A stretch of DNA of 64,000 bases, taken from assembly GCA_030407005.1 (NCBI GenBank), contig JAUDYN010000009.1:248001-312000 (forward strand), given 5' to 3'. The notes under the pieces are model-generated. The model ran no database searches and was not told the DNA's origin. It was given only the letters and a program-made list of their open reading frames with translations. The position numbers and the translations under genes are program-made. The DNA is from Desarmillaria ectypa (lineage: Eukaryota; Basidiomycota; Agaricomycetes; Agaricales; Physalacriaceae). Shown here piece by piece: positions 33,618 to 44,644 of the stretch (its first letter is position 1; every line of letters starts with the position of its first letter).

Positions 33618-36410
33618 TCAGTCAAATTTTGAACGTGACGAGAAGAAGTGCTCTAGCTTCACGATACTCCGCTGGAAATTGTCATTCCGCCATTCATCGA
33701 ATACCCCCGTCTGGATGGCTGTAATATCTTCACGTATTTTGGCTAGACACTCGGTCCATGCAGGATGTTCAGGATGGATCCGTGCCAGGGCGAGCAAGAC
33801 GATCCCTTTCCCGCCCAATGCCAAAATTGTGACTAAAGTGAGAAGATTCTCCGGCTGATGTGCGTATTCCGCTCGTTGAGGAGAAAGGGACGACAACCCA
33901 GTCACGTATGCCACGGTTATCTCGAGCAGTCGCGAGTCGAACCTATGCTCGGTAAATGTGGAGAGGTACCCTTCCCTTTGAAACACCTCAAATGCAATAG
34001 AGATGCCCTGCCGGAAACATGGGCACAAGACGCGAAGTTTCGTCTCGTATCCCTGGCCAAATACCGTGTCTAACCAAGACGAGCGAGCCCAAAAGTCGTC
34101 ATTAAAAGTGGCTTGAAGGAGATTCTTAATAATGGGCTCAGTGCACCATGAAACGGGACGGGGAAATTCTGCAGAAGGGAATAATGCGTCCCTTGGGTTC
34201 ACTAGTTCGTTGAAGATGTTGAGTATGGATATGCATGTTCTGGAGTTCTGAAGTTCGGCGTCACAGAAGATGGTGCTGCACGCGATGACTCCTGTGATAA
34301 CGGAGAAAATCGCTTGTCTCTCGAGTACAGAGAGTTTAAGGGAGAACTTGACGTAGTGGCGAAGGGACGTAACAGCAAGGGCCAGCAGCTCCCTGTCACC
34401 GGACGACAGGGGCCTGCTACCTTCTTCCCCTTCTCTGAATTCCGATAGCATGAAGGCGAGGATGGCGAGTAGCAACCGGAGGCATGGCGGTGTCGCATCT
34501 TCATATGAGGGCGAATCAAATGTGGAAAACATTCGGAGGAGATTTTGTCCGACCTTTGGATAGAGGTAGTGGTAGATAGAATCCATCAGCCTTGCGCAGT
34601 AGACTTCCTGTACAACATCCATCTTTCCTTCGTCGTTACGGAAGTACTCTTGCGGAATTGTACCGAGGAAGGCAACACACAGCTTGATATCAAACGCATT
34701 GTGCGCCGGGGGTTCAAAGCACCCATCCTTGACGGCGCTATCCAAAAGACCAGCCCAGACAATCGGGTGCAGACAAAGGCACACATCCTGATCCGAACCG
34801 AGCAGACCTTGCTTAAGAATTTGTATGGCCGATGGTAAACTTGGTCCTCTGGACCCATTGGCCACAACTATCGGCCTGAGTTCTGGAGGATCAGAGTCGG
34901 ACAGTCTTAGTCCTTGATAATCAAAACCGCGCTGCAATTCCCATGCGGGATCCTCCTGGAGCAAGAGGTTGACGCGTAGCAAGCGGTCCATCTGTAGGGC
35001 CATGTCTTCTCGAGGCTCTACGGTGTCGTCCCCCTCCGGAGATGCGATGACGCATGCCCTCAGCAATTCGTGCCAACACTCTTGCCAATGCTCAGTCAGA
35101 GCTATATCTGCAAAAGCTTTGCGGACTTTCTGAGTAGATGCAATCGGTAAACCGCCGATTGATTGCATGACGATGCTTTGCAGTGTTGGATTGAAGGTCG
35201 TGGAATAGAGCCAAGAGATGGCTTGTATATCAATGTCACTGGCTCTTTCATCTAGGATCTCTTGTTCTACATCGTCCAGCGACCATACGCGTGAATCGGT
35301 TGACGATGCGGAGCATTGGTAAGTGACGCGGGAAAATATTGATGAGGCTGAGGATGAGATGTCGAAGAATGGAAGGATCATGGAATGATACATGTAATTG
35401 GATGCTACGTATGCGTAGCCAGAGAGAGGTGTTCTGTACGGGCATTGAGGATCCTGAATGGAAAGGACGTTGGTCACAACGTAGAAGATATAGCCGATGC
35501 CTGAGATGACACCGACGGCGATGGCTATGCCAATGTGCAAGGAAATCAAGAACAGAACTAGGCCGACGAAAAAGAGGGCCAACGACGAGTGCATGAGCAG
35601 GGGAAGCAGTCCAACGATGACTGGCACGTGCCATTTCTCCAAGCCCATGTAACGGAAGTGGCGAATGCGGCTGCGGTACCGAGGGGTCCCCGATGGTACA
35701 GACATGTAATGGTGAATCCATTGTTTGGTCAAGACGGCTACGAGGGCGATGGTCAAGCTGAGTGAGAGGCTGACGAACCAAAGTCCGTTCGTCCAAATGA
35801 TCAGAGACGAGGGAGTGAAGGAAGAGTCGGGCGTCAGCTGGGATGGGGGAACGTCGGACAGAGAAGTGCCATTAGCAAGGGCCCGTTGAATACTGACGAG
35901 TTCAAATAGCAGGAACGCCGACACTTCATTGAAGTCGGGTTGCAAAGACTGTAATGTTTGCACCACAAATGTTGTTACCACGGCAGAGAATAAACCGGCC
36001 TCAAATGAAGGCATTCAGCTCATACATAGGGTATTTCTACAAACGACTCACAAAAACTAACAGGACATCGACAGTATCTCTCCAGCCTTCTATCATTTCT
36101 GCATCGTAGTTTTGACATTCATCCAGGTACGCCCGCCACACCCTAGCAGAAGGTGCCATTTCTTCGAATATTGGATCCTCTGGGTATGTCCTTTCGTAGT
36201 CGTCCTTGGTATTGAATGCTATGGTTCCGATTGTAAAAAAGGATATTGTGGTAAGAGGAAGGTGAACGTACTTTTGCCGCGTGCAAACCTCTGTCCATGT
36301 CGAAGCCCAAACATCCCTCTTTTCTCTGGTTTTCTATATGTCCTTATAGCTTCGCGCTCAGGCGGATCCACTGTCTGTTTCGTCTCCTTGGAGGAGATAC
36401 TAGGAGACAT
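33618..36410 (-). CDS. DUF6535-domain multi-pass membrane protein
   Basis: Three exons on the minus strand: 36,410-36,272, 36,218-36,052 and 35,999-33,618, giving 895 aa. The start is MSPSISSKET. Exon 2 carries YPEDPIFEEMAPSARVWRAY and YDAEMIEGWRDTVDVLLVF, and exon 3 continues AGLFSAVVTTFVVQTLQSL, the DUF6535 hallmark. The joins are in phase (phases 1 and 0). Membrane segments are visible around AGLFSAVVTTF, IIWTNGLWFVSLSLSLTIAL, VPVIVGLLPLLMHSSLALFF and HIGIAIAVGVISGIGYIFYVV, after which a long soluble helical region of over 550 residues follows. The short second intron removes a TAG. DUF6535 proteins are expanded in Agaricomycetes and have no established function. The gene appears intact and is divergent from CHO2 across a roughly 760-bp spacer. 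Confidence 0.88.
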
Positions 36411-37172
36411 TGTCGGGGTCTGTTGGCAGCAGTACTGCCGCGGTTATTCACAACAGCTCAAGCGTTCGAGACTTAGGTGAGAGAGCAATTGTCAGACCGG
36501 ATGCTGAATGCGCATTTAGTGTTGATCACCACGCGGGTTTACTACTTTTGGCAATCACCGCCTGAGCCGGTATTTGTGCGGGCATTTGACTCTTGATAGA
36601 GCTTCTAAGCACAAGGCTCTATCACGATGCAGTGCCAAAATAACACAGGCAATGAATTATCGGCACTCTTAGTGATTACAAAAGGGCTCATATCGATTGA
36701 GTAATCTTAACCTAGACAATACAGTCTAATCTTTCAAAAGTTCTGATAACTAGTGATATTGTAAGGCACCTCGTAAGGTTGAATCGAACGAATATAAAAG
36801 AAACAACCGAAATAAATGCCTACTCAGATAAAGTCATCGATGTCCCCAATCATTAGCAACTCTACCCTCGATGGGAAATACGTCGAGAGCGGAGTGAATA
36901 AGATGGGTGAGAACTAGTTCGAATGGAGACAGAAATCTGTGGGATAGATAATCAGGAAAATCTTCTTTGAAACTGTAAAATGGTCATGCACATTGAGATC
37001 TAAGCCCACGTCGGAATTTTTTTTTCGCTCAAAGACCTGTCGCTTGAGGGCCGGCTGTACTCGTCGGTCCGGTTCGGCCGAATACGCAAGCTCGTGAAAT
37101 ATGTATCTATTTGGCTACGCCATCTGGGCATTTCCCGAAAGGCCCCATCGTAAATATTAGACACGTACCACC
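36411..37172. promoter_or_regulatory. Divergent intergenic promoter region (DUF6535 / CHO2)
   Basis: This 762-bp spacer separates two genes reading outward and must contain both promoters. I see a small inverted repeat (GATAGAGC... GCTCTATC near 36,595-36,625) but no clear TATA box close to either start. The inositol/choline element consensus CATGTGAAAT, common on yeast phospholipid genes, was not found. Confidence 0.4.
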
Positions 37173-40100
37173 ATGTCAGGCTCTCAGTCTTTCCTGAGGC
37201 AGCGAACCACGGCCAAGACGGCGGAAAAGAACGACAGGAAAGATTTCGGCTCTCTGAAGAGACGCGAAGAAGTGGTATGGGGAAAGACCCCTGGTGGTGA
37301 AGGTATGCGAGTACCAATTTTTAGTAGATCCACATTGACGGTTACCAGTATTTCGTGTACCTACGACTCATGATGTCTTGACGGCCCTATTTCATCCGGC
37401 TTACCCAAAAAGTCACCTTGATATTCTGAACCTGGCTCTGCTCGGTTTCCAGCTGGTCTTGTTTTTCGCTCTTCCGCGGGGTGCGGCTAGAGTGGTTTTC
37501 CTCGCGTATTTCGCTTTTTGGAGAACAGCATACGATGCTGGACTCGGTTGGGTTCTCACAAAGCAAAGCAAGAAGAAATGGATGGTCAAAGAAGTGCAAC
37601 GTTTGGGATGGCTCGATGAGAATCGCTGTCCTCGTGTCCGAAACTGGATTCGCGCTCAGCTCGTTGGGAAAATGGGGAAGGATTACTCCTTCGATGTTCG
37701 TATGATAAGTATCCATCGATATGACACGCTCACTCTGCCTGCAGGAACTTCCCGTGGAATACAACACATGGTTACTCTTCAGACAAGTTGTGGATGTTAT
37801 TCTCATCAAGTGCGTGTTTTTCGCCAGCTGTCGACAAATGACTGATTTCATTCACAGCGACTTTTTGGCGTACTGCATGTTCGCGTTCTCATGCTTTCGC
37901 GTGCCGACGGATCTGTCCATTCCCGTACACGTAATGAGGTGCCTACCCGTCACGCTGGGAAGCTTGCTATAGTGGATACCCTAAGAAAAGCTTAAGTGAA
38001 ACGTCACAAGTGGTCATACGATATCAGCAAGGCCACATTGGTGCACCTACTTAGGCTTAAATTCGAGGCGTCCAAATATATCAAACATCCCAGCGTGAGT
38101 TGCATCTATTTCGTGCAACAAGCTGACTCCTTCATTAGATGGTTAGTGGGCATAACTCTCATTTGGTTCAATCTGTGGGTCAAAACAGAAGCCCACAACG
38201 TCGTCAAAGATTATGGCTGGTATTGGGGTGATGTATTCTTCCAACGAGGCGCCTTGGTGTTCGACGGCGTGTTCGAACTTGCCCCTCACCCCATGTACTC
38301 CGTCGGTATGTATTCGTGATGCACTGTCAGGTGGTGATTGACATCAAGAATAGGATACGTCGGCTACTATGGTTTGTCCTTGATTGTTGGAAGCTACCCT
38401 GTTCTATTTGTTAGTCTGGCGGCCCATGCTTCACAATTTGCTTTCCTCGTCCTGTTCGAGAATCCTCGTGAGTCTGTCTGATTATGTTTCAAGACTCGTC
38501 TTATTGTTTACACAGATATTGAGCGCTTGTACGGGCAGAAGAAGGCCATAGCCAAAAGGGTTCCGGTCAATACCCGGTCGAAGATGGTCTCGCCATCGAA
38601 ATTTGTATCCACTGAGTCTGTGTCTCTTCCTCAAATGCCGCCAGAAGATTGCCCGACGCCGGCAGCAACTGAAGGCGAAACCGCTACGGAGACAGATCTC
38701 GAGACAGAGACAGAGACGGAATACGATGAAAGAACTTCTGTTGTTGGTTTCGAGAGTATCAAACGATCTTTACACAGAACAGAACTCTCCACAGAGAGCA
38801 CATCTTCGGCGCACAGTCACGAAGGGCTTTCTAATAAGAAGGCCTTGTCTAACCATGATCTCTTGACGAAGTACTTCCGTCGAGACACGATGATTTTCAA
38901 GAACCTTGATTTGTTTAGGTGAGGACCATCGATTGTTCTATTCATAGCTGTAGAAGCTGACTATCTGACAGGGCGAACGATGTCATGCTTTTGCTGATTG
39001 TTCTCTACTCTTCTGGATTTGTGCTCATCCCACCATTGTCCACTAAAGCCACCGTTGCGCTTCATTTTGCGCATGCCCTGGGCTGGTGTTTGTTCCACTG
39101 CTTCGGTCTCGGGCTTCTACTACGTGCACAAAGCGAACGCAAGTATCTGGTCCGTCACTACATGAAGAATTATCATTATCCCCACCATGACAGTGGAAGC
39201 GGCCCCATCTTGGAAGCTTTTTCAAACTGGAAGGCGGTATACAATATGAGCCAGTGTATGACATATGGTCAGTGGATGATCAATACATCGTGGAAATCAG
39301 TAACTCATTTCATTGTACACAGCATCTTTGATTGGCCTTGTATGGAAGACGTATAGCCTCCCTACTGATTGGATGGTCGGCAACGAGTTGCTCCGCCATA
39401 CGCTAGGGGCCGTATGCATCTCTCCATCCTATAACACTGGCATACACGCTGATAAAGCTTGATTCGTAGCTTCTTGTTGCTTTACATATCTGGGCGTCGT
39501 TAGAATCATATGAGGTCCTCGGAATGTTTGGTCAGTCGGGTCTCTTCCGCCTGCCGTAGAGTTGCCTAATCTTTCATCCAGGATGGTTCTTTGGCGATTT
39601 CTTCATGGAAGAATTTCCTGCTCATGTCGAGTACTCCGGAATCTACAGGTACGGTGTATGTCCGTCGGTGTACCACTCTGCTCACGGGCATCATTCATAG
39701 ATATCTCAATAACCCTGAGCTCATGGGAGGTGCTGCGTGGTTTGGCCTAGGTCTCATTAGCGAGAGTAAGCTAGTAATCACACTTGCCGTCATCCGACAT
39801 CTTTCCTATTGGTGGTTCCTTAGCTGCGTCGAGAAGTAAATAATTTCTCTGCTTTCGTAGTTCTCGCTGATTTTGTATTTCTAGTCCTCACATGCAGAAA
39901 CTCTATGGTGACTCCCTGCGGAAAGACGCCGGATTTGTCAAGGTGATCAAGAGCGTAGCGAGCAAAAATGCGCGTATTTTAGAATCCCGGGCTGGACGCC
40001 ATGCCCCAGAACTGAAACGGGTGGCGAAAGAGGTGAAAGGTACCTTTGACAAAGTGTTCGAGGAGACAGCGGACGCTGTAGAAGAATTTTTAGCCAAATG

Positions 40101-41192
40101 TTTGTTTCCTTCCTGCCCGAGGCCGTGCGCGCTTGCTAATAATGCCCACCTTTAGCCCGACCAAAGATTTCCGGTGTGGTTCAGGATACGAAGGTTTTGT
40201 TGCAACAGTCTCGAGAAAAATTGGTCATTACGTGGGGCGCTTTTTCTCCAGTGGCGTTGATCTTACTGAGCATATCCCGTCCTATAGGCGTGTTGCAAGT
40301 GACCTTTCGTCCTTCGATACGGCGAAGTACCTTGCTACAGTTGTCACTAACAAGGAAGGTACCCGTAACTTCCACCTTGGCGAACCTATCACCGTTCAAT
40401 GGCAAGCGCCTCGTACCCATTCCCGTAAGGACTGGATTGGAATATACCGAGTACGTATTCTTTACCCTTAGGTATGCTTCGCTTTTTCATGTCCTTGTAG
40501 GTCGGCGCCAACAAGTCACAACTGGTTACGAAAACGTCTTCTCTCGGAATGTGGGAGCCTGTATACGGTGCAGAATGGGACGGTGACGTACCTCTTGATT
40601 CACCTCCTGGTCCGCAGAGTGATTCAGGTACTGTGACGTTCAAAGCCAATACTTTGCCTTGGTTGGTTGGTCAATATGAGGTGAATCGGGGATTTTATTT
40701 GATCGTCGTCCACCCTCCCTCATGCTCGTTTTAGATCCGTTACCACCATGACGGCAAATACAATGTCATGAGCCTCGATGGTCCTATTGAGATTTACGGT
40801 TTGTAACCCTCCGCGTTGTCTTAGCCGACTTTATGACCGAGTCATCTGTGTTTCTAGTTGACCAACCATCGGCCTTGGATTTACCGTCAGTCCGGGAGAC
40901 ACTGATGCGCGTCGTACCATTGTGCCTCGACTCCGACCCTTCATTGATTCCTTTGTCATGCAAATCCTCCCTCGATGGAGATGGTACTGCTAGTACTGCA
41001 AGTCCGACTGAAGCCGATGAGCGGGACCCGGACGATTTCACCTTCTGGTCTGAACGACAGGCTAAACGTATTTGCATGGCAATAAAGCAGACGTTCGATG
41101 TGGAATACGCACCGGAGGTGGTGGTCGCTGATGCGAATCTGACTGCGCTGGCGAATCGAATATTAGTCTCGAAGGAGATTTTGACAGGATAA
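37173..41192 (+). CDS. CHO2: Phosphatidylethanolamine N-methyltransferase
   Basis: CHO2 catalyses the first methylation of phosphatidylethanolamine toward phosphatidylcholine in the ER, using S-adenosylmethionine. I read 18 exons, starting 37,173-37,302 and 37,349-37,695 and ending 40,735-40,798 and 40,858-41,192. They sum to 2,988 nt, exactly 995 codons plus stop, somewhat longer than the yeast enzyme. Diagnostic parts are [22 protein letters not shown] (given here only as [10 protein letters not shown] and DYGWYWGD), [18 protein letters not shown], the matching second half [32 protein letters not shown], and the C-terminal [11 protein letters not shown] region. The two methyltransferase-like membrane repeats are both present. 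All splice phases agree. The intron at 37,939-38,138 is unusually long (about 200 nt) and partly open in the downstream frame. No lesion seen. Confidence 0.95.
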
Positions 41193-41357
41193 TCTTTTTT
41201 TCAGATTGATGGTTTTTTTGAATAGATATACGTGGAGGAAATTTACTTTATATTTCACTTCGGAAGTAATTTACTTCGTTGTTTTTTGAGCAGTCAAAGA
41301 ATTTCCATGTGGATGCTTTGTGATTGTTGTTGTGACTCGCGGCCCTGACTCGCTGAC

Positions 41358-42192
41358 ATGGCTCCATTTGTTAACTCCGAACAGCTGCTAACCCTGCTGT
41401 TGACCGTCAAGATTCTTATCATGCATTCCAAGTCTCAGTTTTATCTTTCTCAGTGCATTGAGGCAGCCTCAAAGGTGTGTAATATCATTATTTGTTCAAT
41501 AAGAGACGCCTTAACTTGAGAACCAGTCGTCGATGGCATTTACACTAGGATCTATTATCGTCAAGGGCGGGAAGGTCATTTCAATGGGCTACAATCACCA
41601 GCGCGTTCACTACGACGAGCTGAGCGTTGATTCTGCCTTTGGGAAGCCGGTCTCGATGCACGCCGAGATGCACGCCATATACAACCTGACTGGTGGCAGG
41701 TCTCCTCCGTTCAAGCAGCAGGTTCAACCGGACCCACAACCGCATAAACGAAAACGACAAGCGGGAGGGGGGGAAGGTTACAGTTGTAGTGCAAAAGTTG
41801 TCGTTGCAATGCGGCGTCTTTTATGGAACTAAGGAGCATCAGAGACAGACCGGCCGTTGGCGAGAAATCAATTTGCCCTAGCCGGCGTCGTAGATTTTCA
41901 AAGATCACTGGGGCGGATCTGTACGTTGTCCGAACTACAAAGATTGGGATGGGATGTGCTAGGCCTTGCTGGCGATGGTGAGCGAGCTCCTCCCCTTTAC
42001 AGTCGAGGGCATCGGTTAATGCCCCCCTGTTTCAGTATCGATCGGTGTGATTGGGCTGGCATCAAACGCATATTCTACTGGAGTGAAAGTGACAGAGCGT
42101 TCTGCTGCATCAAGGTTGCTGACGCAAAGAACACTCGTTACGAGACCCAGGCGGACGTCCGTCTGTTTGGTGGTGCTTTGCGTTCTGGGTAA
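41358..42192 (+). CDS. CMP/dCMP-type zinc deaminase-domain protein
   Basis: Four exons: 41,358-41,474; 41,527-41,721; 41,790-41,977; 42,036-42,192; 218 aa. The zinc-binding motifs of the cytidine/deoxycytidylate deaminase superfamily are complete: HAEMHAI (His plus catalytic Glu) in exon 2, and PCWRC whose last Cys codon is split across the intron at 41,978-42,035, followed by DRCDWAGIKRIFYW. The signature SSMAFTLGSIIVKGGKVIS is typical of a fungal subfamily whose substrate I do not know, so tRNA, nucleotide or pathway cannot be stated. The region between exon 2 and the second motif is basic (SRRRRFSK) and variable in relatives; the intron placed at 41,722-41,789 is my best choice but the least certain join. 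The gene lies 165 bp after CHO2 on the same strand. Confidence 0.82.
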
Positions 42193-42405
42193 ACGGATGG
42201 GGTGAACGACTTCTGACGGTCGCTGCCGTATTGATTTAGGCTTAGTGGATGGTCCATTCATGTACATCTAACTCCACTGTCGCATCAATATACTCGTTCT
42301 CGCTAATTCCCGTTCTCGTTATCCATTGATTTGTGCAAGCGCCGGCTTTCATACCACCGCGGGCGAAGACCCAAGAGGCTTTGTATTCACCGGCGCAGAT
42401 GAAGG

Positions 42406-43611
42406 TCAGGCTCCCAGGAAAGACCCGTTTCGAACCTTTTCTACATCGCGACAGGTCAGACTGTACCTCACATCTCTCTTCAACGTTCCACCTTCGCTGA
42501 CAGCCCTCACCGCCTTCTCGCTCGTCAGCAGATGGAAGTTCTGGATAGGTGTATTGGTGTTAGTAAACTTCGATCCTTCCGTTGCGTCAGCCGCTCTAAT
42601 AGTATCTGTTTCAATACCCTCGATGCTACAAAAGGAAAATGAGTAACTATTACAGTGCGCTTTTCGCACAGACTCACCCGTGAAGGTACTCTTTATATGG
42701 TGTCTCCGTCGTTATAACCGCGCTTCGCGGCTCGAGCAGAACAGAAAGCGCTGGAGTGTTGTCAATCGTACGCCCGTTAGTCAAGGGTTCGTCACCGTTC
42801 TCTTCGGGAGTATACCGATAATAATGGAACACCGCATGAGAACCCAGAGAAATCGTTGCGACGATGGGGTGATACGCAGGCCCGTCTTCGTGAGGCTGCG
42901 AAGATGAGTTCGATGGCTTGCCGGCCGAAAAGGTGACCGACCATGATTCCTTGTCCCGGTAAATACTAGAGTGTGTTATATAGAGTAAACGAAGCAAAGG
43001 TTGTCCAGCCATACCTCGTTTAAGATGATATGGTTTGGTTCACCATGCGGAGAAGACTTGAATGCCCCAGTACCTCTAAGTCGAGAGATAATATCTGGGC
43101 TAAGAACTCTGGTCATCATAAAGCTTGGAAGACGCATGAGTGCACTACTTACAACTTGTTCACAATCGATGGCAGGGGTTGAGACACCAGAACATTCTTT
43201 GGCGTTATTTCTCCACCTGTATAGAGTGAGATGCCGTGGCGAAGCAGTAAGATAGTGAAGGCGGACCAAGAAGCTGTAAGCTACACCGTGCCCAGACATA
43301 GATTACTCCAAATGAGTGGGGACACGAGGCGATAGGTGAGGAACAAACCGACGGTTCGCCAGCTGCTTCCACTTTTGCTGTGGAGATTCCTTTATCTGGA
43401 CAAGGGCATCAGGGCGAAAAATGGTTTTGACTTGTGTATGTACCGGCCTTTCTCACGAGATAGGTTTCTTCTTCTTCCTGAAGACTCGTCGCGTCAATGT
43501 TCAAACTTCAAAATGACAGCCTCAAGGGACCCGGCTGACCGTCACAAAATCTGGAACGTAATAGAGGCCATCGCATTCTCTCACGCTGTACTTTTGCAAA
43601 TCGACAGACAT
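42406..43611 (-). CDS. ALKBH6: ALKBH6-like 2-oxoglutarate/Fe(II) dioxygenase
   Basis: I read nine exons, summing to 774 nt (257 aa plus stop), from ATG at 43,611 (MSVDLQKYSVREC) to TGA at 42,406-42,408. Two exons are tiny: 21 nt (EEEETYL) and 14 nt (reading RLQLLG across the joins). Family hallmarks, in order: LYYVPDFV; QQKWKQLANRR; GGEITPKNVLVSQPLPSIV; PNHIILNE|YLPGQGIM|PHEDGP; HPIVATISLGSH; LLEPRSAVI; EYLHGI; and RYSLTCRDVEKV. The iron ligands are His and Asp of PHED and the His of LHGI; Arg of RYSLTCR should hold 2-oxoglutarate. AlkB homologues remove methyl or related groups by oxidation; the ALKBH6 substrate is not settled. It converges on the deaminase gene. Relatives have Trp where this one reads Leu in LQLLGG. 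Confidence 0.9.
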
Positions 43612-44360
43612 TCACTGTCTAACGATGAAGCCGACGCCTGGGAGCTGGGTAATCAGTCGGGGTGGTAAGAAGGAAAAACCAATGAGTACGAACAATCGGA
43701 CGCCTAACCGTGAGAAGTTCATACCAAGACAAGACTCCCCTCTTACGCCAAGAGATTTCATTTTGGTTCCGTTCCATCCCAACCGACAACAAGCCATCAA
43801 TGTAGGCAAGGTGAACGTCTCTCTCGTAAAAAAGCTGACTCTTAACAAAAGACAGCCAAGCGACAAGTCGGTGTCTAGACCTGAAGAAGTTTGGAAATCG
43901 TCCTAGACTGTACTTATCGAAGTCTACTCTCCCCCTGCCTAACATTTTCATCCAAATCCGAGATCTGATCGATGAAGACATTAAATTGTAGGACCGACTC
44001 CCCCGGAGCGTACCTGTGCTTCTCACCTTGTTAAAGTTTAGCTTTTTAGTTGCGACTTCGCCCAATTCTCGATGTTCTACGTTTCTCATTGTTTATCTCA
44101 AATCTGGGTGGTAAAATAGCAGGGGGATATATAACATGAACGGTCGCATTATCGCTGTAAGAGCTAGGAATACACAGTATATTCGTTGATATTACTTTTA
44201 TCTAAGGTAGCAAGCAAGAAGATAATAGCTCTGCGCGATGAAATCTAGGATATAGGACAGCATGGGGGTGTATGACGTTTCCTCTAAAAATTCCCTACTG
44301 ACCAGCGTTGCTACAGAGTGATCGTTAATTATGGCTACCGAATAACGAATCCAAAACGGC
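43612..44360. other. Intergenic between ALKBH6-like and Zn2Cys6 genes
   Basis: Open frames on both strands around 43,619-44,089 lack motifs. The segment should carry the ALKBH6-like promoter and the 3' flank of the Zn2Cys6 gene. Confidence 0.45.
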
Positions 44361-44644
44361 TCACACTGGCTGGTAGGTGCAAGCAATTTGGCGCCGTTGA
44401 CAATTAGCGCAAGACGGACGGCTTCCATCGCATTTCAATTTGCGGCCTAGACAAAAAAAATTAGCATTGTATTCAATGCTTGTGGTGGGCATATCTACCT
44501 CGACAGAACTGGCAGGCCATAGGCGTCCTCCTGGGGACCCTGGTGTTATCATCATATTGTTGGTTGGCCTGGGACTACGACGAGGGAGGTCAGCGATATG
44601 TACTTCATCAGGGGAGGCAGACTCACTCCAGTTTTCGAAGACAT
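44361..44644 (-). CDS. Very short Zn2Cys6 (fungal binuclear cluster) protein
   Basis: Three exons: 44,644-44,627 (MSSKTG), 44,574-44,499 and 44,446-44,361. Introns are 52 nt each with GTGAGT and GTAGAT donors. The product is only 59 aa: MSSKTG, a polar stretch, RRTPMACQFCRGRKLKC, DGSRPSCANCQRRQIAC, TYQPV. The six cysteines follow C-x2-C-x6-C-x6-C-x2-C-x6-C exactly, the Gal4-type DNA-binding cluster, and RRTPMACQFCRGRKLKCD is a sequence style I recall from basidiomycete regulators. No linker, coiled coil or fungal transcription-factor domain follows before the TGA at 44,361-44,363. Either more exons lie beyond a GTGTGA donor at that stop, or this is a truncated gene or a genuine mini-regulator. 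Confidence 0.75.

Noticed and set aside
34202..35796. Secondary frames on the minus strand within the DUF6535 gene
   Set aside because: They overlap a 2.4-kb continuous exon with clear family sequence and are frame shadows.
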